From: Petrimonas sulfuriphila
GTDB lineage: Bacteria; Bacteroidota; Bacteroidia; Bacteroidales; Dysgonomonadaceae
NCBI RefSeq assembly: GCF_051201015.1
Contig: NZ_JBPEHI010000018.1
Reading direction: 5' to 3' (one strand)
Length of the DNA: 64,000 bases
Shown: positions 8,656 to 19,031 of the stretch, in pieces
How the letters are laid out: each line of letters opens with the position of its first letter
How positions within the stretch are numbered: position 1 is the first letter of the stretch
Program-made: the position numbers and the translations under genes
The notes under the pieces: model-generated
What the model was told of the DNA's origin: nothing
Seen by the model: the letters and a program-made list of their open reading frames with translations, nothing else
Database searches by the model: none

Positions 8656-8690
8656 AAGGTGTGTCGGAGAAATCCAGATACGCCTTTTTT
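8656..8690 (+). terminator. Rho-independent terminator after dapL
   Basis: Ten-pair stem AAGGTGTGTC (8656-8665) with GATACGCCTT (8677-8686), two G-U pairs, 11-nt loop, followed by a run of T. It closes the dapF-dapL operon 23 bp after the stop codon. Confidence 0.75.
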
Positions 8691-8803
8691 GTGATTTATG
8701 GTTGACAATGACAATTCAAATCCATGCGAAGGAAGTGAAAGATGGCGGCATGGTTGTCAAAATGATATGTTTTAAATAAAATAAAAGAAATTTGCTGTTT
8801 TTC

Positions 8804-8834
8804 TTGTGTGTAAAAATCAAAGTGTTTATCTTTG
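8804..8834 (+). promoter_or_regulatory. Bacteroidetes-type promoter for glnN
   Basis: TTG at 8804-8806, 20-nt spacer, TATCTTTG at 8827-8834. The ATG of glnN is at 8915, giving an untranslated leader of roughly 75 nt. The rest of the 282-bp gap between dapL and glnN shows only the terminator above. Confidence 0.65.
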
Positions 8835-8914
8835 TGTCGATAAAAAATCAAAAAGATATTATATATTGATTATTTGTGGATATTTGAAGCTAAACATTTA
8901 AAATAAAATTCATT

Positions 8915-11110
8915 ATGTCAACATTGAGATTCAGTGCAATTGTGGAAGCATCAAAGCGCCTTCCCGTGATGGAGGAAGCTCCCAAGGGGCAACCGTCGGA
9001 TTATTATGGCAAGTACGTTTTTAATCGAAAGCAAATGGCCAAATACTTATCCAGGGATACAATAAAAGTAATCGTGGATGCCATAGATGAGGGTATAACG
9101 TTGCCACGTGAAATTGCAGAACACGTTGCAGCAGGAATGAAAATGTGGGCAATGGAAATGGGAGCCTCTCACTACACGCATTGGTTCCAACCGCTGACGG
9201 ATGGAACGGCGGAGAAGCACGACAGCTTTATTGACTATGTTGATGCGCCGGGAGGCGATATTATAGAAAAATTTTCCGGCAAGTTACTGGCACAGCAGGA
9301 ACCGGATGCCTCAAGTTTCCCCAGCGGCGGTATCCGGAACACTTTTGAAGCCCGTGGGTATACCGCATGGGATCCATCATCGCCCGCCTTTATTGTTGAC
9401 GATACCCTTTGCATCCCAACGGTTTTTATTTCCTATACGGGTGAAGCGCTCGACTATAAGACTCCTTTGCTAAAGGCCTTATCCGCTGTTGACAAAGCAG
9501 CGGTAGAGGTGTGCCGGCTGTTTGACCCCAAAGTAAATAAAGTTTATTCCTACCTCGGCTGGGAACAGGAATACTTCCTTGTCGACCAGGCTTTGTACGA
9601 TGCCCGTCCCGATTTAAACCTCACCGGAAGAACGCTGATGGGGCACGAGAGCGCTAAGAACCAACAGCTCGAAGACCACTATTTTGGTTCTATACCCCCC
9701 CGGGTTGCAGCATTTATGCGGGAAGTGGAGTTTGAAGCGTACAAGTACGGTATTCCGTTAAAAACACGGCACAATGAAGTTGCCCCCAACCAGTTTGAAC
9801 TGGCCCCTGTTTTTGGGGAAACCAACCTTTCCATAGATCAAAACCTGCTGGTTATGTCGTTGATGCACAGGTTAGCCGCCAAGCATCACTTCAGGCTTGT
9901 TCTTCACGAAAAACCTTTTGCCGGCGTAAACGGATCAGGCAAACACAACAACTGGTCGCTGGGAACGGATACGGGAGTGGGATTGTTCACGCCCGGAAAG
10001 ACCGCTCGTGAGAACTTGCAGTTTATCGTGTTTATTGTCAATACGTTGATGGCAGTTTACAAGAACAACGGATTGCTCAAGGCATCCATTATGTCGGCTC
10101 AGAATGCACACCGTCTGGGAGCCAACGAAGCGCCTCCGGCAATTATTTCTGTTTTTCTCGGAACACAGATTTCCGCTGTTCTCGATAAAATTGAAGAAAG
10201 CTCCGAAGACGACGATATTGCGGTAGATGAATTTCAGAAGATGAGGCTGGGCGTAGCCCACATTCCCGAAGTGCTGATCGACAATACGGACCGCAACCGC
10301 ACATCACCGTTTGCCTTCACGGGAAACCGTTTTGAATTTCGTGCCGTTGGATCATCGGCTAACTGTTCTTCAGCAATGACTGCTCTTAATGCTTCGGTAG
10401 CCATGCAGTTGATTGAGTTCAAAAAAGAGATCGAGGTTAAAATGAAAACCGGGATGAAGAAAGAGCAAGCGATTTACGATACGCTCCGCCTTTATATCAA
10501 GGCATGTAAAAACATCCGTTTCGACGGGAACGGGTATTCCGACGAGTGGAAAGAAGAAGCCCAAAAACGGGGATTGAATTGCGAAACAAGTGTTCCGCTG
10601 ATTTATGACACCTATATCAGCCGGGAATCGGTGGAATTGTTTGAAACCGTCGGAGTGCTGAACGAGAGGGAGCTTCATGCGCGAAACGAAGTAAAATGGG
10701 AAACCTACACCAAAAAAATTCAGATTGAAGCCCGCGTACTCGGTGATCTATCCATCAATCACATCATTCCGGTGGCCACGCAATACCAAACGATGCTGCT
10801 GGATAATGTGTACAAACTTCGCGGCGTGTTTGACGAAAAACAGGCGAACGAACTGAATAAGGACGATCTCGCCTTAATCGTGGACATTGCCAGGCACATC
10901 TCCGGAATCAAAACCAATGTGGATGCGATGGTAGAAGCCCGGAAAGTAGCCAATAAGATTGATAACGAACGAGAAAAAGCCGTTGAATATCACGATAAGG
11001 TATTGCCGTTTTTCGACGTTATCCGTTATCACATCGATAAGCTGGAACTGATCGTGGATAACCAGATGTGGCCCCTGCCCAAATACCGCGAATTGTTATT
11101 TATCAGTTGA
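8915..11110 (+). CDS. glnN: Glutamine synthetase type III
   Basis: Makes glutamine from glutamate, ammonia and ATP. 731 residues, the length of the large GSIII type found in Bacteroidetes and cyanobacteria and far from the ~470 of GSI. Typical blocks are visible: MGASHYTHWFQPL and TAEKHDSF near 88-108, the metal-site segment GWEQEYFL, EVAPNQFELAP, the ATP-binding GSGKHNNWS, and the GSIII C-terminal helical extension from about residue 580. It has its own promoter and terminates only 70 bp before gltB, suggesting joint expression of the GS-GOGAT cycle. GSIII lacks the adenylylation tyrosine loop of GSI, so control is likely at expression level. Confidence 0.97.
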   Translation: MSTLRFSAIVEASKRLPVMEEAPKGQPSDYYGKYVFNRKQMAKYLSRDTIKVIVDAIDEGITLPREIAEHVAAGMKMWAMEMGASHYTHWFQPLTDGTAEKHDSFIDYVDAPGGDIIEKFSGKLLAQQEPDASSFPSGGIRNTFEARGYTAWDPSSPAFIVDDTLCIPTVFISYTGEALDYKTPLLKALSAVDKAAVEVCRLFDPKVNKVYSYLGWEQEYFLVDQALYDARPDLNLTGRTLMGHESAKNQQLEDHYFGSIPPRVAAFMREVEFEAYKYGIPLKTRHNEVAPNQFELAPVFGETNLSIDQNLLVMSLMHRLAAKHHFRLVLHEKPFAGVNGSGKHNNWSLGTDTGVGLFTPGKTARENLQFIVFIVNTLMAVYKNNGLLKASIMSAQNAHRLGANEAPPAIISVFLGTQISAVLDKIEESSEDDDIAVDEFQKMRLGVAHIPEVLIDNTDRNRTSPFAFTGNRFEFRAVGSSANCSSAMTALNASVAMQLIEFKKEIEVKMKTGMKKEQAIYDTLRLYIKACKNIRFDGNGYSDEWKEEAQKRGLNCETSVPLIYDTYISRESVELFETVGVLNERELHARNEVKWETYTKKIQIEARVLGDLSINHIIPVATQYQTMLLDNVYKLRGVFDEKQANELNKDDLALIVDIARHISGIKTNVDAMVEARKVANKIDNEREKAVEYHDKVLPFFDVIRYHIDKLELIVDNQMWPLPKYRELLFIS

Positions 11111-11179
11111 AGCTGCCTTCCATGCTGTTTCAACCTGTTTTTCTTTTTGGACAAACGGATTTAAAAAAATACGAATACA

Positions 11180-14100
11180 ATGTTTATCGACAATCCTTTA
11201 CAGTATATAGCTGATTACGAGCGTAAAACCCTTTATTCTTTTCAAAATGAGCACGATGCCTGTGGCGTTGGGTTGGTAGTCTCGTTGAACGGAGACAAAT
11301 CGCACGAAACGGTAGAAAACGGACTTCAGGTGCTCGAAAATATGGTGCACCGGGGGGCGGAAAGTGCAGACAACAAAACCGGAGACGGAGCAGGTATTCT
11401 CGTTCATATCCCCCACGAGTTTATTTTGCTTCAAGGAATTGAGGTTCCCTCTAAAGGCAAATATGGGACAGGCCTGGTTTTCCTTCCGAAAAATAAGCAA
11501 AAAGCCGGTGAATGCATTGATCTTATTCAAAAACTCACCGTGAAAGAGGATTTGCATCTGCTTGCCGTAAGGGACGTGCCTGTAAATTCTACCTGTTTGG
11601 GGGAGATTTCCCGCTCCAACGAGCCCGATATCAAGCAGGTTTTTATTACCGGAAGTTATCCGCAGGATGAATTGGAACGTAAACTTTATATCCTGCGCAA
11701 AAAAATTGAGAAAACTATTTTGCAGTCCGGTACAGCGGCCGACCGCAGTTTTTACATCGTCAGCCTCTCTTCCAGGCAGATGATTTACAAGGGAATGCTG
11801 ACCTCCCTGCAACTGCGGGAGTATTTCCCCGATCTTTCAAATCTGAACTTTACAAGCCGGGTGGCCTTGGTCCACTCCCGTTTCAGCACCAATACTTTCC
11901 CTACCTGGGACTTGGCGCAGCCTTTCCGCATGCTTGGACACAACGGTGAGATCAACACTATCCGGGGCAACCGGCAATGGATGGAAAGCCGGGAAAGTGT
12001 TTTGAAATCCGGTGTCCTGGGGGATATACAGGACTTGTTCCCCATTGTTCAGCCTGCTATGAGCGACAGCGCATCGCTGGATAACGTGTTGGAGTTTCTC
12101 GTGATGTCCGGCAAAAGCCTTCCCCATGCCTTGGCCATGCTTGTGCCGGAGAGCTTCAACGACAAAAATCCGATTTCCGGAGATCTGAAAGCGTTTTACG
12201 AATACCACAGTATGTTGATGGAACCGTGGGACGGACCGGCTGCGTTGCTTTTCAGCGACGGGCAGTTTGCCGGAGGAATGTTGGACAGGAACGGACTTAG
12301 GCCGGCACGGTATACTGTTACACATGACGATCAACTGATTATTGCTTCCGAGACCGGCGTACTCGAAATTGCTCCCGATAAAATAAAAGCACGGGGCCGT
12401 CTTCGTCCCGGGAAAATGTTGATGGTGGATACTAAAACAGGCCGCATTTTCTCCGACGATGAATTGAAAAAAACGCTTGCCGAAGCCTTTCCATACAGGA
12501 ATTGGCTCAATAAAAACTGCAGCAACCTCGAAGAGATTTCCTCGGGACGGAGCGTGAACAATGAAATTCCTAACTTGAATACTTTACTGACCGCCTTTGG
12601 CTATTCGGAAGAAGATATTGAGAACCTGATTGTCCCGATGGCCAACGAAGGCAAGGAGCCTGTTTCGTCCATGGGCAACGACGCCTCGCTGGCGCTGTTT
12701 TCCCGGAAACCGCAACGCCTGTTCAACTATTTCCGGCAACAATTCGCACAGGTTACCAATCCCCCAATCGATCCGATCCGGGAGGAATTGGTGATGTCGC
12801 TCACCGGGTATCTGGGGGCAATTCATCAAAACTTGCTGGATGAGATTCCCCGCTTATCCAAAATCGTGAAAGTGAAAAGTCCGATCCTGACCAATACGCA
12901 GTTCGATATCCTGTTGAATCTGAGGTATAAAGGATTTTCAACCGCTGTCTTGCCGATGCTTTTCAACCCTGAGGAAGGTGCTGACGGATTAAAAAAAGCC
13001 ATCGGCGAGCTGTGCCTTTTGGTAGAAAGAGCCGTAGATGAAGGGAAAAATTACATTGTCTTAAGCGACCGGGGAGTTGACAAGAATCACGCTCCAATTC
13101 CTTCCCTGCTGGCAGTTTCTGCCGTGCATCATTATTTGGTGGAAAAAAGGAAGAGGATTCAGATTGATATCGTCGTGGAAAGTGCCGAACCCCGGGAAGT
13201 GATGCATTTTGCCTTGTTGTTCGGCTTCGGAGCTAACGCTATAAATCCCTACCTCGCGTTTGGCGTGCTGGCGAAAAAAGTGAAAACAGGCGATATCCAG
13301 CTAGATTTCGAAACGGCAAAGAAAAACTACATCAAGTCGGTCAACAAAGGACTGCTTAAAGTTTTGTCAAAAATGGGAAACTCGACGCTGAGGAGTTACC
13401 GTGGAGCACATATTTTTGAAGCCATCGGCATATCTTCGAGCGTACTGAATACTTATTTCAAGGGAATTTCGTCAAAGATAGAAGGCATTGATATGGACGA
13501 TATTGCTTACGAGGTGCTGCAGCCATTTTTCGAAGCATTCAGCGAGACCGCCAACGAGGCGTCTCGCCTGGAGAACCTGGGTATTTACGCTTACCGCAAC
13601 AACGGGGAATACCATGCCTGGAACCCCGAAACTGTTTCCCGGTTGCAGATTGCAACCAAAACCAACAACTACGGCCTGTTTAAAGAATATACCCGAACGG
13701 TGGACGATAAACCCAATCCGGCTTTCATAAGGGATATGCTCGATTACAAACGGAATCCGATTGATATTTCGGAGGTGGAGCCGGCCGCAAACATCATGAA
13801 GCGGTTTTGTACGGGTGCCATGTCGTACGGCTCCATCAGCCGGGAGGCACACGAAGCGATGGCCATTGCCATGAACATCATCGGAGGAAGAAGCAATACG
13901 GGCGAGGGCGGTGAAGATCCCGAAAGATACAAGAAGCGGGACGACGGATTAAGTACCCGTTCGGCCATTAAGCAGGTTGCTTCCGGGCGTTTTGGCGTTA
14001 CCGCCGAATACCTGGTGAATGCTGATGAGCTTCAGATAAAAATTGCACAGGGAGCCAAGCCGGGTGAAGGAGGCCAGCTCCCCGGCTATAAGGTGGATAA

Positions 14101-15718
14101 AATCATAGCCAGGACAAGGCATTCCATTCCCGGAATTTCACTGATTTCACCGCCACCTCACCACGATATTTACTCTATCGAAGACCTGGCGCAGCTTATT
14201 TTCGATTTGAAGAACATCAATCCTTCGGCTGTTGTGAGCGTCAAGCTGGTTGCGGAGAGTGGGGTAGGTACCATCGCGGCTGGTGTTGCCAAAGCTAAAG
14301 CCGATTTGATCCTGATAAGCGGTAGCGAAGGCGGAACGGGGGCAAGCCCTGCCAGTTCCATCAAGCATGCGGGGTTGCCGTTAGAGATTGGGCTGGCCGA
14401 AATACAGCAAACGCTCGTGATGAATAATTTGCGGGGAGTTGTCCGTCTGCAGGCTGACGGACAGGTAAAGACTGGTCGCGACATCATTCTAGCCGCGCTG
14501 CTGGGAGCCGAGGAGTTCGGATTTGCCACCAGTGCCCTGATTGTATTGGGTTGCGTGATGATGCGAAAATGCCACCTGAACACATGTCCGGTAGGGGTTG
14601 CCACTCAAAACGCGGAGCTCCGCAAACGATTTGTAGGGAGATACGAATATTTGGTGAACTTCTTTACGTTTCTTGCCGAGGAAACCCGTGAGCACCTTGC
14701 TCAACTGGGCTGCAGAACACTGGAAGAAGCTGTCGGACGGGCCGATCTATTGGAGAGGAAGCAGTTTCCCGATTTTCCAAAAACAGGTAAGATCGATCTT
14801 TCAAAAATTATATTTTTCCCTGGAGACGTTACCCCTAATGCGTTACATAAAATTTCGGATCAAGAACATAAGATCTGCGACGTCCTTGACAGGGAGTTGA
14901 TTCGCAGATCGTCACCCGCGCTGGATTTACTTATGCCTGTTGAAATAAAGCTGAAGATAAGGAATATCGACCGTGCTGCAGGAGCCATGCTTTCCGGCGA
15001 AATAGCCAGGCGCTACGGGCAGGCCGGATTACCCGGTGATACGATAAAAGCTACGTTTGAAGGTTCAGCCGGGCAGAGTTTCGGGGCATTTCTGGCAAAA
15101 GGAGTTACCTTTCGCATCGAAGGCGATGCCAACGATTACCTGGGAAAAGGCCTTTCGGGCGGGAGAATTATAGTCGTCCCTCCCTCGGGAAGCACGTTCA
15201 GGCCCGAAGAGAATATACTTTGCGGAAATACGTTACTCTATGGTGCTACCTCGGGTGAGGTGTACATCAACGGAGTGGCCGGTGAACGCTTCTGCGTGCG
15301 CAATTCCGGCGCTATAGCCGTTGTGGAAGGGGCAGGGGACCATTGTTGCGAATACATGACAGGTGGCCGCACGGTTGTTTTGGGGCCTACCGGACGAAAT
15401 TTCGCTGCGGGCATGAGTGGAGGTATTGCTTATGTCTATGATGAAAAGGGCAATTTCGACTATTTCTGTAATATGGAAATGGCTGAACTTTCACTCATTG
15501 AGGAAGCGGACGACCAAAAGGAACTTTATGGCCTTATTTCAGCGCACTACAAATATACCAACAGCCCAATGGCGAAAAGAATCCTGGATAACTGGTCAAA
15601 AAGCGTGGAGCAATTCATCAAAGTGATTCCGATCGAGTACAAGAAAGTATTGCAAGAGGAGAAGCTGGTGGAGTTGGACAGGAAAAATAAAATAACCTCT
15701 ATAACAGAAGCCCGGTGA
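11180..15718 (+). CDS. gltB: Glutamate synthase (NADPH) large subunit
   Basis: Transfers the amide nitrogen of glutamine to 2-oxoglutarate, giving two glutamates. 1512 residues, full length. Cys28 (HDACGVGL) is the N-terminal nucleophile of the class II amidotransferase domain after removal of a 27-residue propeptide. The central and FMN-binding domains follow (GGRSNTGEGGEDP, GEGGQLPGYKV, GSEGGTGASP). The 3Fe-4S cysteines are in KCHLNTCPVGVA. The C-terminal GXGXG beta-helix domain is clear (GDANDYLGKGLSGG, GATSGEVYING, GRNFAAGMSGG). It is 38 bp upstream of gltD, with which it forms the enzyme. Confidence 0.97.
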   Translation: MFIDNPLQYIADYERKTLYSFQNEHDACGVGLVVSLNGDKSHETVENGLQVLENMVHRGAESADNKTGDGAGILVHIPHEFILLQGIEVPSKGKYGTGLVFLPKNKQKAGECIDLIQKLTVKEDLHLLAVRDVPVNSTCLGEISRSNEPDIKQVFITGSYPQDELERKLYILRKKIEKTILQSGTAADRSFYIVSLSSRQMIYKGMLTSLQLREYFPDLSNLNFTSRVALVHSRFSTNTFPTWDLAQPFRMLGHNGEINTIRGNRQWMESRESVLKSGVLGDIQDLFPIVQPAMSDSASLDNVLEFLVMSGKSLPHALAMLVPESFNDKNPISGDLKAFYEYHSMLMEPWDGPAALLFSDGQFAGGMLDRNGLRPARYTVTHDDQLIIASETGVLEIAPDKIKARGRLRPGKMLMVDTKTGRIFSDDELKKTLAEAFPYRNWLNKNCSNLEEISSGRSVNNEIPNLNTLLTAFGYSEEDIENLIVPMANEGKEPVSSMGNDASLALFSRKPQRLFNYFRQQFAQVTNPPIDPIREELVMSLTGYLGAIHQNLLDEIPRLSKIVKVKSPILTNTQFDILLNLRYKGFSTAVLPMLFNPEEGADGLKKAIGELCLLVERAVDEGKNYIVLSDRGVDKNHAPIPSLLAVSAVHHYLVEKRKRIQIDIVVESAEPREVMHFALLFGFGANAINPYLAFGVLAKKVKTGDIQLDFETAKKNYIKSVNKGLLKVLSKMGNSTLRSYRGAHIFEAIGISSSVLNTYFKGISSKIEGIDMDDIAYEVLQPFFEAFSETANEASRLENLGIYAYRNNGEYHAWNPETVSRLQIATKTNNYGLFKEYTRTVDDKPNPAFIRDMLDYKRNPIDISEVEPAANIMKRFCTGAMSYGSISREAHEAMAIAMNIIGGRSNTGEGGEDPERYKKRDDGLSTRSAIKQVASGRFGVTAEYLVNADELQIKIAQGAKPGEGGQLPGYKVDKIIARTRHSIPGISLISPPPHHDIYSIEDLAQLIFDLKNINPSAVVSVKLVAESGVGTIAAGVAKAKADLILISGSEGGTGASPASSIKHAGLPLEIGLAEIQQTLVMNNLRGVVRLQADGQVKTGRDIILAALLGAEEFGFATSALIVLGCVMMRKCHLNTCPVGVATQNAELRKRFVGRYEYLVNFFTFLAEETREHLAQLGCRTLEEAVGRADLLERKQFPDFPKTGKIDLSKIIFFPGDVTPNALHKISDQEHKICDVLDRELIRRSSPALDLLMPVEIKLKIRNIDRAAGAMLSGEIARRYGQAGLPGDTIKATFEGSAGQSFGAFLAKGVTFRIEGDANDYLGKGLSGGRIIVVPPSGSTFRPEENILCGNTLLYGATSGEVYINGVAGERFCVRNSGAIAVVEGAGDHCCEYMTGGRTVVLGPTGRNFAAGMSGGIAYVYDEKGNFDYFCNMEMAELSLIEEADDQKELYGLISAHYKYTNSPMAKRILDNWSKSVEQFIKVIPIEYKKVLQEEKLVELDRKNKITSITEAR

Positions 15719-15755
15719 TCACTGCAAGGTGTAAACCGGTATAAATCAATATAAA

Positions 15756-17186
15756 ATGGGTAATCCAAAAGCATTTATAACCATTCCCCGCAAAGAAGCG
15801 GGATACAGGCCTGTCCTGGAGAGAGTTACAGACTTTGAAGAAGTGGAGCAGGCCTTGAGCCAGGAAGAGCGGAAAGTGCAGGCTTCCCGTTGCATGGACT
15901 GTGGAATACCTTTCTGTCATTGGGCTTGTCCGTTGGGCAACCGTATGCCTGAATGGCAGGATATGATTTACAAGGGAAAATGGAAAGAAGGAGTGGAGAT
16001 TCTTCACGAAACCAATAACTTCCCCGATTTTACCGGGCGGGTTTGTCCTGCTCCCTGCGAAAAATCGTGCGTGCTTGCCTTGCACGAAGCGCCCGTAACC
16101 ATTCGCGAAAACGAAGCATCGGTTACGGAGGTCGCTTTTTTAGAAGGAATGATAAAAGCCTGTCCTCCCCGGCATCGGACAGGGAAAAAAGTAGCCGTCG
16201 TCGGTTCGGGTCCGGCAGGACTGGCTATTGCGCAACAACTCAACAGAAAAGGCCATGCGGTAACGGTTTTTGAAAAAGACAAAAGCCCGGGAGGATTGCT
16301 CCGGTATGGTATTCCGAATTTCAAGCTGGATAAAAAAGTGATTGACCGGCGGTTGAGACAGCTTGAAGAAGAGGGAATTGTTTTCAGGACAAGTACCGAA
16401 ATAGGGAAGGATATTTCCGGCGCGGAGGTTATGAAGCGGTTCGATGCGGTATGCCTGGCGGTTGGCGCAGGGAAGCCGCGGGATATCAACCCGGCGGGGA
16501 GGGAGCTGGAAGGGATTTATTTTGCGATGGATTATCTTTCCCAGCAAAACCAGCTCATTCTGGGTGAGACACTGACCCATACGGGTAAAATTTCGGCCAG
16601 GGACAAGCACGTCCTCGTAATCGGCGGGGGGGATACCGGGTCGGATTGTGTGGGGACTTCCATCAGGCAGGGAGCAGCAAAGGTCACGCAAATAGAGATA
16701 TTGCCCAAACCACCCGTTGGAAAAAACTCTTCTACGCCATGGCCCCACAGTTATCCAAATGTTTTGAAAACTTCCAGTTCGCACGATGAAGGGTGTGAGC
16801 GCCGTTGGTTGCTGAACACCATTGAGTTCAAGGGAGAAAATGGCACCGTAAAGGAAGCGGTGGTCGAGGAAATTAACTGGCAGAAAGCAGAGAATGGACG
16901 GTTGACCATGGTGGGCACAGGCAAAACTGAGACCATCAGGGCTGATATTGTCTTTTTAGCGTTGGGGTTTGTCCACCCGATACACGAGGGGTTGCTTGAC
17001 GAACTTGGTGTGGTTTATGATGTCCGGGGGAATGTTGCTGTAGACAGAGAAAACCGGAGCTCGGTCGTAAACGTTTTTGCCACAGGCGATGCAGTGATGG
17101 GAGCCAGCCTGGTCGTAAAAGCCATTGCGTCGGGACGAAAAGTGGCGGAATGTGTCCATCAAATGTTAATCGAGGAAAAGGATTGA
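15756..17186 (+). CDS. gltD: Glutamate synthase small subunit
   Basis: Electron-input subunit: takes electrons from NADPH through FAD and 4Fe-4S clusters to GltB. 476 residues. N-terminal cluster cysteines are in CMDCGIPFCHWACPLGN and CPAPCEKSC. Two dinucleotide-binding motifs follow: VVGSGPAGLA for FAD and VIGGGDTGSDC for NADPH, and the FAD-closing ATGDAVMGASLV near the C-terminus. It lies 38 bp after gltB. The next gene, asnB, is 127 bp away across a repeat-like segment, so the operon may end here, though no terminator was seen. Confidence 0.97.
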   Translation: MGNPKAFITIPRKEAGYRPVLERVTDFEEVEQALSQEERKVQASRCMDCGIPFCHWACPLGNRMPEWQDMIYKGKWKEGVEILHETNNFPDFTGRVCPAPCEKSCVLALHEAPVTIRENEASVTEVAFLEGMIKACPPRHRTGKKVAVVGSGPAGLAIAQQLNRKGHAVTVFEKDKSPGGLLRYGIPNFKLDKKVIDRRLRQLEEEGIVFRTSTEIGKDISGAEVMKRFDAVCLAVGAGKPRDINPAGRELEGIYFAMDYLSQQNQLILGETLTHTGKISARDKHVLVIGGGDTGSDCVGTSIRQGAAKVTQIEILPKPPVGKNSSTPWPHSYPNVLKTSSSHDEGCERRWLLNTIEFKGENGTVKEAVVEEINWQKAENGRLTMVGTGKTETIRADIVFLALGFVHPIHEGLLDELGVVYDVRGNVAVDRENRSSVVNVFATGDAVMGASLVVKAIASGRKVAECVHQMLIEEKD

Positions 17187-17190
17187 GGGC

Positions 17191-17240
17191 AAAGAGTCAG
17201 GAACAAAGAACCAAGAACCAAAAGCAAAGAGTCAAGAATA
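17191..17240. repeat. Purine-rich intergenic repeat, copy 1 (AGAGTCAGGA ... AAGAACCAAGA)
   Basis: Directly after gltD. It contains AGAGTCAGGA (17193-17202), AAGAACCAAGA (17206-17216) and a further AAAGAGTCAAGAA (17226-17238). The two first words recur in the rpsJ-rplC gap (30683-30713), with a single-base difference in the first and none in the second. No coding potential is seen. Role unknown; a dispersed non-coding repeat is the simplest reading. Confidence 0.5.
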
Positions 17241-17313
17241 AAACTAATAGACTTGAAAATAGTCTGAATACCTTATTCTAGGGTGACTTCGAACTTAAAA
17301 AAATCAACTTGAA

Positions 17314-18981
17314 ATGTGTGGAATTGTATGTACGTTTAATATAAAAAGACCGGCGGAAAGCTTGCGTCAGCAAATCCTGAATATGTCAAAAACCGTTCGT
17401 CACCGGGGTCCGGACTGGTCGGGAATTTTTGTTTCTGAAAAAGCTATCCTGGCGCACGAGCGATTGGCCATAGTGGATCCGAAATCCGGAAGACAGCCCC
17501 TTTTCAGCAAAGACGGAAAGCTGGTATTGGCCGTTAACGGTGAAATTTATAATCACAGGGATATCCGGAAACAGGTTGAGGACAAATACGAATTTACGAC
17601 CCAATCCGATTGTGAAGTGATTCTGGCGCTCTATCGGGAAAAAGGAGCGGGTTTTCTGGAAGACCTGAACGGAATTTTTGCTTTTGCGCTATACGATATG
17701 GAAAACGATCGTTTCCTGATCGGTCGCGACCACATCGGGATCATTCCGCTCTATCAGGGGTGGGACAGAGATGGCGCTTATTACGTGGCTTCGGAACTCA
17801 AAGCGCTGGAAGGCTACTGCAACAGGATCGAAGAGTTCTTGCCTGGACAATACTATTACAGTCCGGACAAGGAGCCGTACAGGTGGTATGTTCGTGACTG
17901 GATGGAGTACGGAAACGTGGAGGACAATCCGTCGGATGTTCAGGAACTTCGTCGGGCGCTGGAGAATGCGGTAGAACGTCAGTTGATGTCGGATGTGCCT
18001 TATGGGGTCTTGCTTTCCGGCGGCTTGGACAGCTCCATAATTTCGGCCATAGCCAGGAAGTTTGCTGCCAAGCGCATCGAAACGGGCAACCGGGAAGAGG
18101 CGTGGTGGCCCCGGCTTCACTCGTTTGCCATCGGACTGGAAGGTTCGCCGGACTTGGCTGCCGCGAGAAAGGTTGCCAGCTATATTGGCTCCATTCACCA
18201 CGAAATATATTTCACCGTCCGGGAAGGGCTGGATGCTTTGCGAGACGTGATTTATCATATTGAGACATATGATGTTACTACTGTCCGGGCAAGTACTCCG
18301 ATGTACCTGTTGGCCCGCTATATCCGTTCAATGGGGGTGAAGATGGTGCTTTCGGGCGAAGGTGCCGATGAGGTTTTCGGTGGTTATCTCTATTTTCACA
18401 AGGCTCCCGATGCGGAAGAGTTCCATAAGGAGACCGTGCGGAAATTAAGTAAATTGCACCAGTACGACTGTTTGCGAGCCAACAAATCGCTGGCTGCATG
18501 GGGTGTGGAAGGGCGTGTGCCTTTCTTAGACAAAGAGTTTCTGGATGTAGCCATGCGGCTTAACCCGAAAGATAAAATGGCAGGGAACGGAAAAATTGAA
18601 AAACATATTTTGCGTAAGGCTTTTGAAGACTATCTGCCTCCAGAAGTGACTTGGCGGCAAAAGGAGCAGTTCTCCGACGGTGTGGGTTACGGCTGGATTG
18701 ATTCCTTGAGAACCATTGCAAATGAGACAGTTACTGATGAACAAATGACCAGCGTGAGATACCGTTTTCCTATAAATCCGCCACTGACAAAAGAAGAATA
18801 TGTTTACCGAACCCTGTATTCAGACCTGTTCCCTTCTGATTCGGCTGCGCAGTGCGTTCCGTCTGTTCCTTCGGTAGCCTGCAGCACACCTGTCGCACTT
18901 GAATGGGATGAAGCGTTTAAGAAAAATGCCGACCCGTCGGGGCGCGCGGTGGGTTCAGTGCACGAAAGAGGGTACAAATAA
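17314..18981 (+). CDS. asnB: Asparagine synthetase (glutamine-hydrolysing)
   Basis: Makes asparagine from aspartate, ATP and glutamine. 555 residues. Cys2 (MCGIVCTFN) is the nucleophile of the class II glutaminase domain; RHRGPD and NGEIYNH are its other markers. The synthetase domain has the pyrophosphate loop LLSGGLDSS and the later SGEGADEVFGGY. The C-terminal part (EWDEAFKKNADPSGRAVGSVH) is typical of bacterial AsnB. The gene is 127 bp downstream of gltD and 50 bp upstream of pyrG, all on the plus strand, so it belongs to a run of glutamine-using enzymes. Confidence 0.97.
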   Translation: MCGIVCTFNIKRPAESLRQQILNMSKTVRHRGPDWSGIFVSEKAILAHERLAIVDPKSGRQPLFSKDGKLVLAVNGEIYNHRDIRKQVEDKYEFTTQSDCEVILALYREKGAGFLEDLNGIFAFALYDMENDRFLIGRDHIGIIPLYQGWDRDGAYYVASELKALEGYCNRIEEFLPGQYYYSPDKEPYRWYVRDWMEYGNVEDNPSDVQELRRALENAVERQLMSDVPYGVLLSGGLDSSIISAIARKFAAKRIETGNREEAWWPRLHSFAIGLEGSPDLAAARKVASYIGSIHHEIYFTVREGLDALRDVIYHIETYDVTTVRASTPMYLLARYIRSMGVKMVLSGEGADEVFGGYLYFHKAPDAEEFHKETVRKLSKLHQYDCLRANKSLAAWGVEGRVPFLDKEFLDVAMRLNPKDKMAGNGKIEKHILRKAFEDYLPPEVTWRQKEQFSDGVGYGWIDSLRTIANETVTDEQMTSVRYRFPINPPLTKEEYVYRTLYSDLFPSDSAAQCVPSVPSVACSTPVALEWDEAFKKNADPSGRAVGSVHERGYK

Positions 18982-19031
18982 ATGTAGGAATGAAATAAAT
19001 TTTTATCGAAATGTGTATCTTTACCGCAAAA

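Noticed and set aside
16140..16784. 214-codon ORF opposite gltD
   Set aside because: Antisense shadow inside a certain gene.
19011..19031. Earlier in-frame ATG for pyrG adding seven residues
   Set aside because: The added residues (MCIFTAK) are not part of CTP synthases and the segment overlaps a promoter-like TATCTTTA; start at 19032 preferred.
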